64,000 bases of DNA from Cristatella mucedo (Eukaryota; Bryozoa; Phylactolaemata; Cristatellidae). The notes beneath the pieces are model-generated. The model saw only the letters and a program-made list of their open reading frames with translations. It ran no database searches and was not told the origin of the DNA. Positions within the stretch are counted from its first letter, which is position 1. Every line of letters begins with the position of its first letter. The DNA lies in contig WPIO01000012.1 of assembly GCA_009760855.2 (NCBI GenBank), positions 2,250,501 through 2,314,500 of the forward strand, in the 5' to 3' direction. Made by a program: the position numbers and the translations under genes. This document shows, piece by piece, positions 1-64,000 of this stretch.

Positions 1-56959
<56,959 letters not shown>

Positions 56960-57120
56960 CCACCGACGTGGGCACACATGCACACTTGGCAGCAGACACA
57001 CTTTAAGGATGTAGGGGTGAAACTTGGAGCCGGCCCTGCTGCTAGCAGCAGGTGCATGGGGTTTGCTTTGCTTCCCCATAGTACCAGTAAGTGAGTACCA
57101 TTAAGCAAATAAGTGAGCAT

Positions 57121-57126
57121 AATAAA
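57121..57126 (+). terminator. Candidate MYCBP2 polyadenylation signal AATAAA
   Basis: AATAAA 162 nt after the stop codon, in a short 3' untranslated region. An earlier variant (CAAATAAG at about 57106) is weaker. Confidence 0.6.
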
Positions 57127-57585
57127 TGATGGGCTATTGAAGTTGTCTGATGGGCTTTTCTATTGGTGACCTCTCTTGAGTGACTACGTCAGTCCAGATG
57201 CACCCAGCCCACTGTGAGTTATTTCTGCAAGCAGTATCACAGCTTGCAAAAGGCATAAAATAATTGCAAGCCTGGGTACTCGGCCATCAAAGCACTATTC
57301 TATGTCAGTCGAATCGCCATTTCTCATCCAGCTAATGTTGAGCTGGTGTCCAAGTTGAGCATGACCGTAATTTGTGACACCAGTTTCTGAAATCGAGTCT
57401 TCAACAGCTAAAATCACGGCCGAAAAATATATCGTGCAACTTATTTACATCACTATTTGTTCCAGATGCATCACTTTCGAAAGAAAATACGCCAAGGGCA
57501 CACCTGCCGCTGCGCAGCCTCGACCAGTGTGAATACACGTCAGACGAGCGTGCTGACACTGTAAAATTGACCTTAAATGAACACT

Positions 57586-57591
57586 TTTATT
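57586..57591 (-). terminator. Candidate polyadenylation signal for the minus-strand gene
   Basis: TTTATT on the + strand, AATAAA on the minus. It lies 694 nt after the proposed stop codon of the SLAIN-like gene, so the two genes converge with about 460 bp between signals. Confidence 0.4.
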
Positions 57592-58284
57592 GTTAAAAAA
57601 AAATAACGTGTGAGCAACTAAAGTATGACCGCGCACCTGGCTTGCCCAGGCAGAGCAGCACGGCATGTGCTACGCTGACACGTGCCAAAGTGGGGCGCTG
57701 GGGATGAGCCAACGCTCTCGGTGACTAGCAACGACAGGCTGCATCCCACGCAGTATTGCACCAGTAAGGACTATGCAGACGTTCACTGGCCGACGAACGA
57801 GAGAGGAGAGAGAACGCGTGGCATGACGCATGTGACCTTTTTGATGGGCTGCTGCAGCTTGCGGTCTTGGCAGCACTACAAGGCAGTGCACAAGCTTGAA
57901 TATGGGGATAAGTGCGCAGCACACGCGCTGCAGCTCGGACACGCACCGAGCCGCGAGTGGGGACGATGACAAGCCGTTGGGATGGCGCAAAAAAGCATAA
58001 ATTAACGCGAGCACCGGAGAGCACAAGCAAACACACACACACACACACAAAACAGGAGAACAAGAATGCCACAGCATGGGATTCTGACGATAGCAGCAAG
58101 GAGCGAAAATGAAGAGCTTGACGTGAGAAGGCTCGGTGCACAGCTTCTGGCCACATGACCCTGGCTTCTCGGCTGGGCATCGCCTGCCCCCGACGACAAA
58201 AGTTTAAAGCCGCAGCTCGGCGACGGAAACCACAACGAGGCACACGATTGTGTGAGCGCATTCACGGCCGCAAACCGTCGGTGG
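57592..58284 (-). other. Probable 3' untranslated region of the SLAIN-like gene
   Basis: No conserved coding signal on either strand. Includes a short (CA) run at 58030-58047. Open frames here do not continue the minus-strand exons in phase. Confidence 0.4.
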
Positions 58285-58342
58285 CTAGTCAGACGGCCGA
58301 GCGATCGAAGAGGTTGCGCTCCGCGGCGTGGGAACTCCGGAC
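58285..58342 (-). CDS. SLAIN-like last coding exon
   Basis: Acceptor CGGTTGCAG|GTCC. Entering in phase 2 it reads SGVPTPRSATSSIARPSD and stops at TAG 58285-58287. The alternative entry frame gives VRSSHAAERNLFDRSAV and a different stop. The phase of the previous exon favours the first reading. Confidence 0.6.
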
Positions 58343-61291
58343 CTGCAACCGAGATGCAATCTGGCGTGAACGTACGTCCCATTTGTCAGGGAGCGGCCAG
58401 CATCGAGGCGAGGCCAAAGCAGTGGCGGCAGTAGCTGCAGAGGGCCACTTACCGCCGGCTACCGAATGTGGGCAGGTTAGAAACACGCGGTAGCGCCGAT
58501 GGCTGTGGCAGCGCGGATCGCGGAGAAGAGGCCGGCGACAGGCTGGCAGGCTGGGGCAGCGGCGACGGGTCGCGGGACCTTTCCGACGGTGGTACGGCTG
58601 CTGCCGACGACGACGTTGCGGTCAAAGCACCGGGCATGCGCAAAGTTGGCACCGGTAGGCAGCCTTTTCGCACAGAAGACGAGGGAGGGGCAAGGGCAGC
58701 TGCTCCCGGCCTGCCGCTGCCACTGTCCGGATGAGTGGGCTGACCGACCGGCTGCGGAGTGGCAGGTGGGGCCACTGCAAAAAAAACACATCTGCACATC
58801 TCGGGCTAAACAGAGTGGCAGGTGCAGCTGGTAGACTGGATGCCTGGGGTCGCACAAAAAAATATTAGCTGATTTCACAGCCTCATTTGTGTCGAGGCAG
58901 AAGAGCCTTGACGGCTTTCACCAATACGTGCAGTATTCACAAAGTTTGCTGCTCACTGTCACTTGCCGTCACTGTCAAAACTAGCCGTGCCCATTTCAAA
59001 ATGGCCTGAAAATGAGCAGTGCAAGGCGCATTACAATGGAAACCTCAAGATGCAGCTTAACCGGAGGCAGAGGCTGGTGAGCCTCTAAAGATTTCACTGC
59101 CAAGAGCTGGATTGGACTGCGATGCCTGCCGAGTAGCCAGTTGGTGATGCTCTTGCAACTGGGAGGGCAGCCGACACACTTCCCTTGGTAAGTAGCAGCA
59201 CCATCATTGGCACCGGATGGACGCACTTTCAAATCTGCCCGAGTTAGCCTTTAGGCCTTTATTTTCCGTCGACAATAAACCCACTTAAAGCTCCAAAGAC
59301 AAGCGTGAGATAGCAGCTGCCCCTGCCTATTTGGACTATCCCTGCGCCTTTGTACGCCATACTCAGGGAAGCACGTCAGCAGCAACACACAGATAGAGAG
59401 AGAGAGAGAGCACCGAGCTGCGCGCGCCGAGTAGAAAAAAAGGCTGGCGATCCAGCAACGTAATCGCAGCTGAACATTCCTCGTGCTACCCTCCCCGGTT
59501 AATTTCTCAGCCTAAGCAGCCTTCTCTCATTCATTGTAAGGACTCAGAAAAACTCGGCAGCTCCGGCAGGTGACTACAAACAATTCTGACGATCGTTGCA
59601 CTTAATGCCAGTCCTGCGACGCCTAGAGCTGCGAGGAGCTATTCGGCCAGTCACTGAGGCCAGGGCTTACACTAACACATAGCTGGATTGGCCCAGTGGT
59701 TAAGGTGCTCGCCCCGACCAAGGTCTGGCCGAGGTTGCAGGCTCGAGCCCTGTGACATATGTGAAGCGCCTGAATTGAGCTTACGTTCTCCTAGGGCGCT
59801 ATACAAATTAATTATATTATAATATTGTGTTAACTCGCTGCTTCACCCTTTGCAGTCGAGCCACAGTGGCGCCTACAGCGCTAGGCGTTGCTCGGCTTTC
59901 ACGGCGTCTATTACCGTCCAACAAAGTGCTTGCGGATCATGGGTCACACTCCACCAGACACACCTCTACCACTGCTAGACAGCCCTACCCTACCCTCCAC
60001 AGACAATGCAGGAGTCGTTGCTGCAGCAACACTGAACTGGCCCACTTCCTGTGGTTCCCATGTGACTTGCACGAGCGAAAACACACAAAAGCAGTGACAG
60101 GGGCAATAAACCTACATCGTGAGGAGCTATTGGCAGCCGGCTGCTGCTGCTGCAGAGGCACAGTGCCACTGCCTTTATCCACCCTATAGGTGTCCAGACT
60201 TCCACGCAGCACGTTCCCTGCAACAGACATCAAAAAGTGCTGAGCGATTGCCGTTGAAGACACACGGTCACAAGCAAAATGTGACACTACGAGCAAGTAA
60301 GTGCAAGGTGAAAGCCTGCAATTACATGTGAAAGCAGACCGCGCTTGTAGCCATACGAACGATGCACAAGGGGAGGTAACCACAGCCCGTCACAACCGAG
60401 TCACCAAGACGAGTCGGCTAGTCTCATCAAACCCGTGGAAGAGGGGAGGGCGCGATGCTGCAGGGGGAGAGCAGGGGGGGGACTAACCTTCCTGCAAACG
60501 TGCCGAGCCTGACATGCTCGACCCGGAGGAGCTGTCCAGGTCGCTGAGGTTGAGCTGGGGTATGGAACCAGACGACGACCCGGACGCTGCAACGACAGCT
60601 AGCGTTCTTAGCTAGAGAGAAAGCTAGGTGCGAGCCAGCAGGGCACGGGGCAAAGTGCTCTGACAAAAAACTGCCGACACTCTTGAGGCGCAGCCTAACG
60701 GGTCTGTGCACTCCACCGTAGCTGTGTGGAGGCAGGCCGAGACAGACAGAATCAGGAGCACACGACATCCTGCTTTACCGGAGCAACGACTAAACAACAA
60801 AAACAGAAGACGAACTAGAGCACAATCTCAGCGATTTTCAAAACTTGCCGGTTGTGTTCACGCATGCTTGCATGCATGCATGCATGCAAGCATGCATGCA
60901 TGCACGCACAACAACGGCGCTGCAGCAGAGCAACCAAGGGTAGTCCAGAGCAGCCCTCTGCTGGCTGCAGCCAAGCTGGTAGGGGCCTCCAACAACTACC
61001 CCACCCCACCCCCCTACAGAAGGAGTCTTTGCAGCCACGCTCTCTCACCTCGTCGAAGGCTGTTGAAGCTCTCGCGGAGACTCTGCTCCTGCCGCCTCGC
61101 CATCGCCTGAATGTCGAGCATCTCGGCACTCCGGCCGCCGTTGGCCCGATCCGCTGCTGCCACCACTGCCTCCTCTCTGCTTGGATAATCAGCAGCAGCA
61201 TCAGCAGCAGCCGACGAGGCAGCTGTCGGGCTCCTCTCGCTTCTGCTGCCCACTCTGGACGATGTAGTAGCCACATGCACAACCTCCGCAC
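58285..61291 (-). CDS. SLAIN1/2-like microtubule plus-end protein gene, C-terminal half (five exons)
   Basis: Family role: SLAIN proteins bind EB1, CLASP and ch-TOG at growing microtubule plus ends. Exons on the minus strand: 61291-61049, 60586-60488, 60217-60116, 58774-58453, 58342-58285. All have GT..AG borders, and the first four junctions are consistent with one reading frame. Seen: LDIQAMARRQEQSLRESFN resembles the family 'DVQ.LARMQEESLRQEYA', and a Ser/Pro-rich C-terminus has SALPRVSNLP and SGVPTPRSATSSIARPS ('GIPTP', 'LPRPS'). The N-terminal half is not found in the window. It could instead be another Ser/Pro-rich cytoskeletal protein. Confidence 0.6.
58453..58774 (-). CDS. SLAIN-like exon: Pro/Ser-rich C-terminal region
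   Basis: Acceptor TTTTTTTTGCAG|TG, donor GGCG|GTAAGT; 322 nt. Encodes VAPPATPQPVGQPTHPDSGS, RSALPQPSALPRVSNLP and FGSRR. Basic, Pro/Ser-rich and probably disordered, as in SLAIN C-termini. Confidence 0.68.
58775..60115 (-). other. SLAIN-like intron
   Basis: Holds the SINE at 59680-59820, a short (AG)n at 59394-59411, and otherwise unique sequence. Confidence 0.5.
59680..59820 (+). mobile_element. tRNA-derived SINE with LINE-type 3' tail
   Basis: A-box TGGCCCAGTGG at about 59690 and B-box-like GGCTCGAGCCC at about 59740, then GAAGCGCC...TCTCCTAGGGCGCTATACAA and an AT-rich end. The hairpin tail matches the 3' end of the LINEs in this window, suggesting mobilisation by them. Confidence 0.8.
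60116..60217 (-). CDS. SLAIN-like probable exon: GNVLRGSLDTYRVDKG
   Basis: Acceptor TCTGTTGCAG|GG, donor CGAT|GTAGGT; 102 nt, phase 1 at both ends, so it can be included or skipped without a frameshift. Encodes GNVLRGSLDTYRVDKGSGTV, then PLQQQQPAANSSSR. Confidence 0.55.
60488..60586 (-). CDS. SLAIN-like exon: Ser-rich linker
   Basis: Acceptor GTCGTTGCAG|CG, donor GAAG|GTTAGT; 99 nt, phase 1 at both ends. Encodes SGSSSGSIPQLNLSDLDSSS, then GSSMSGSARLQE. Confidence 0.68.
60863..60906. repeat. (GCAT)n alternating purine-pyrimidine repeat
   Basis: Repeats of GCATGCATGCATGCAT with one AAGC interruption; self-complementary. Lies in the intron between the two upstream SLAIN-like exons. Confidence 0.95.
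61049..61291 (-). CDS. SLAIN-like exon: MARRQEQSLRESF motif
   Basis: Acceptor TGGTCTGCAG|GTG, donor GACGAG|GTGAGA (minus strand). Encodes an Ala/Ser-rich stretch, then SAEMLDIQAMARRQEQSLRE, then SFNSLRR. The helix 'D.Q.MAR.QE.SLR' is the best homology signal of this gene. Confidence 0.7.
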
Positions 61292-63289
61292 CTGCAGACC
61301 AAACAAACACAGTTGCATGGACTTGCAGCGCACTGCCACTGCTTCAAAAGCAGCAACTCTTACTCAGCTGCAGCAGCAGCAGGTCACGGGTCACTTCAAA
61401 GATGAGATTAAAACACAAAAAATCAAACAGACGTGGAAAAATATTCTTGTACATTGTAAATGAGCAGAAAGCTATGCACTGCAACCCAGATTATGCATTA
61501 TACCAAGGCGAGTGATGTCGAAGACCATGATCACCCCTAATCCACCACCAGACCACCAGTCACTGGACCAATTTGCATCGGTCCAGTGACTGGTGGGCAT
61601 AGTTGCTACAAGAAGTCAGATGTCCACTATTATCTTTTTTTTTTGCTAATGAACTGTTCGGCACTGCTGCTGCAGCAGCTGCTGCTGCTGCTGTGTGGTG
61701 CAGGCAGAGCAGCCACCAGCTCAACGTGCCAAGGTCGGTCCGGTCGCCTAACCTGAAAATGAGCTTAGTCGTACTTCCCTAAGCGAAATATCCCGCGTCC
61801 TGGCTGCTAAGCCCTTGGCCAAAACGTACTGCATTCCTCAGTAACCCCATCGAACACACAAGCACTGAGCATGCACAGTTGGACCACCAGCTGGCAGCAG
61901 CTGCCGGCCCAAGCTAGAGGGCACTGCTACCACACCGGGTGCACGATGCCCCTTCACCTTCCGGAAAGGAGGGTCACTTCCAACCAGAAGGAACCCCCCC
62001 CCCCCCAGCTGCACCAGCTGCCCACGGCAAAATTTTCCATGCCGCTAATGGATTGCCAAAAAAAGCTGAGCGTTTCGTTGCTATCGGTAACTTGGTGACA
62101 CCGAGAAAGCTTTACTAGCTGCTACATACAATAACGACAGATGACATAGAGATTGTCAGAAAGGTGCCAGCTAATCAGTAGCCATGCAGAAAAGCTACGG
62201 TGTAAACCCAAGAAGAAACCGCCAAAGGGTCCAAGCAAACAGCTCAAAAGCTGAGAGAGCCTTACATTGACAATCCCCAATAAATACAGCCAACATGCTG
62301 GTGCTAATTGCTTGTGCGGAATAGGACCTAACTGGCTGAGATTGTCTAGAGATGAGAAAAAGCGCAGTGGGAAGACAAAAAAGCCACAAGAGCGCTGAGT
62401 GGTCAGCACCAGTGGTCACGTCATAGTTAGCAGCTGCCACGTGTCAAGCTGTTCAACACAACGGCAGATCAGGAAAAAAAACCAGCAGCACGCTTACTGA
62501 GCCAGCTACTGGTTGTGCCAGGGCAAGGGCCTTGCAAGCAAACACATCAATTCCGGTCGCAGACGACTCGGGTCGATACACGGGGCAGTTTTTTTTTTAT
62601 TTTAATGCTCCATAGACACGACAGCAACTAAGCATTTTCTCGGAACACGTTTTCACTCTCTCAGTGGTGACAGCTGACCAAATGAGGCACAAAACTCACA
62701 CTATGCTTGATAACAGCACAGCACGAAGAGTAGCTTTTAAAAAAATCCTGAAAACGGAAGAAATGGTTTGAAATGGTTTGAAATGGTCAAGTAGAATGCA
62801 TTCATTAGCCAGTCCCTCAGAAGATGGCTATGGGAGGTCGAAGCCACACAGACCCCTGGTCATTCGCAGCCAGGCATACGAACTTGCGCTAACAGAGCAG
62901 CACACAGCAGGAGCAGCAACTAAACAAGCTATAAAAGAACACGGGAAAGGCAGCGGCAGAAATGGCAGTTCCCAAAGCGGCAGCCATTATCCGAGTCGCT
63001 GCCGAGCCGGCCGGCCGGACTATAGAGGAGGAGTGCCCGGCGCTTCAAAACGACTGCACACTAAGACCTGAGGCGAAAAAGCAAAGCGCAAATTAAAGTT
63101 TCAAGTGTGAGTTCAGCTCTGCTTGTATGCCATAAAAAAGACACCGAATAAAGGACTCTGCCGCCATCACGTCTATATCCGAATCTGAAACAAATGTATT
63201 GTCTTCTGTCATGAATCCAGCACCAACCTCCGAGTTCCCAACCAGCAACAAGACACATAATCCAGTCCCATCCCAAATCGAGATTCGAC
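61292..63289. other. Upstream intron or flank of the SLAIN-like gene, no certain exon
   Basis: Contains a CTG/CAG-rich palindromic run (61664-61697), a C run (61989-62003), a perfect inverted repeat (61553-61596) and an 11-bp unit GGTTTGAAAT repeated at 62763-62790. Possible minus-strand exons near 61680-61750 and 62990-63080 lack homology and are not called. Confidence 0.5.
61553..61596. repeat. Perfect 17-bp inverted repeat with octamer loop
   Basis: Arms 61553-61569 and 61580-61596 (CCACCAGTCACTGGACC / GGTCCAGTGACTGGTGG) surround the loop AATTTGCATC. The loop contains ATTTGCAT, the octamer recognised by POU factors. Confidence 0.96.
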
Positions 63290-64000
63290 AATAATAATAA
63301 TAATAATAATAATAATATTGCACTTGATAAAGCGCCCTCAGAGAACTCAATCTCTTTCTAGGCGCTTTACATTTGCTGCAAAGTGATACGCAATAGAATA
63401 GTAAGTAAAATCATGCTTGAAAAACAAACAAAATGAATAACATGGTTAGGGGTTACATGCACTGGGTCAGCATGCAAATGTGGTTAGTGGCAGCATGAAC
63501 AGTGTCAGCACGCATAAGCACATCGAGGACGAATCACAAGGACCCACTAAATGCTGTCCTAAATAGGTATGTTTTTAAGTTTCTTTTAAATGTGGTCAGG
63601 TCAGGGGATGTTCTGATGCAGGTCGGGAGGGAGTTCCAGGCTGTGGGAGCATACGAGCTAAATGCACGGTCTCCAAAGGATTTCAGGTTTGTACGAGGTA
63701 TTTCTAGACTGTTGGATTCCGAAAAGCGAGTGGTACGATGCTTTGCCTGATGGGGTAGTATCTCTGAAAGATAGGCTGGAGCCATAGAATGAAGAGACCT
63801 AAAAGTGAGCGACAAAACCTTGAAGTCAATCCGTTGCTTGACTGGTAACCAGTGCAGGTCGGCGAGAAGTGGAGTAATGTGGCAACTGCGACGCTCACGA
63901 CAGACAAGCCTAGCTGCCGAGTTTTGCACCAGCTGCAATCGCCTGATCGCACATGCTGGTAGGCCAGTAAGCAGTGAGTTGCAGAAGTCGAGACGAGATG
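63290..64000 (-). mobile_element. CR1/L2-like LINE 3' end, reverse orientation (continues past window)
   Basis: Reading the minus strand: LQLVQNSAARLVCRERRSCH, ITPLLADLHWLPVKQRIDFK, MAPAYLSEILPHQAKHRTTR ... NLKTYLFRTAFSGSL, stop, UTR with the AAGCGCC...GGGCGCTT hairpin and (TTA)n. Open without stops up to about 63940. The best-preserved LINE end here, near-identical to 28900-29395. Confidence 0.96.

Noticed and set aside
57682-58493. Small + strand genes (95- and 112-codon frames)
   Set aside because: No homology or splice support. They overlap the 3' end and last exons of the minus-strand gene.
60852-61463. Frames with ACMHACMHA repeats and the 203-codon + strand frame
   Set aside because: GCAT repeat read-through. 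The minus-strand exon at 61049-61291 has better borders and phase agreement.
61664-61760. Extra minus-strand exon ending in a Ser run from the CAG tract
   Set aside because: An acceptor-like TTTTCAG exists but there is no convincing donor or homology.
63061-63350. First exon of the SLAIN-like gene (MAAESFIRCLFYG)
   Set aside because: Short open frame with a possible acceptor, but no SLAIN N-terminal motif and immediately followed by a LINE.

Overview
This is animal nuclear DNA. The + strand carries the 3' part of one very large multi-exon gene. I recognise it as the MYCBP2 / PAM / Highwire / RPM-1 (PHR) family E3 ubiquitin ligase, from the second PHR domain to the last codon. Forty-six exons between 1107 and 56959 have GT..AG borders (a few weak) and compatible phases. 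They sum to 10,041 nt, or 3,347 codons including the stop. Two more probable exons lie at 1-877. Compact introns, CR1/L2-like LINE fragments and sequence divergence fit an invertebrate. I cannot fix the phylum; a sponge or other early-branching animal is possible.

Layout. 1-877: probable exons upstream of the PHR domain. 1107-4810: PHR domain. 7616-17212: conserved linker. 18374-22212: filamin-like repeat. 22810-26472: SH3-like repeats. 27019-44254: low-complexity linker with conserved islands (FLWHE motif, C2H2-like Cys/His module). 45743-47061: DOC-like domain. 47841-52626: helical region and B-box-like cysteines. 53788-56959: RING and tandem-cysteine catalytic modules, ending at TGA 56957-56959 with AATAAA at 57121.

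Tail-to-tail on the minus strand is a second gene. Five phase-consistent exons (61291 down to 58285) resemble the C-terminal half of a SLAIN1/2-type microtubule plus-end protein. In human, MYCBP2 and SLAIN1 are also near neighbours (13q22.3, from memory), so this may be ancient microsynteny. The SLAIN 5' end lies beyond the window or is unrecognised.

The introns hold most of the unusual structure. There are four minisatellites: 17/19 bp at 5002-7044, 22 bp at 25604-25796, a C-rich ~21 bp array with higher-order copies at 35575-37703, and 17 bp x22 at 43606-43979. There are two large fold-back elements: one of unknown family at 1450-2510, and a Tc1/mariner-derived one at 23290-24260. Other insertions are many CR1/L2-like LINE 3' ends on both strands, a fragment with a restriction-like endonuclease motif, a BED-finger (hAT-like) relic, two tRNA-derived SINEs, an LTR-like unit and several microsatellites. 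Stretches not listed (roughly 8800-10000, 10262-11480, 15774-16340, 17213-18370, 32704-33640, 47062-47840, 51170-52380) are introns where I recognise nothing beyond unique sequence.

Functionally, MYCBP2 is a neuronal and axonal E3 ligase that controls synapse growth and axon degeneration. SLAIN proteins promote microtubule growth. A shared role for the two neighbours is speculation.
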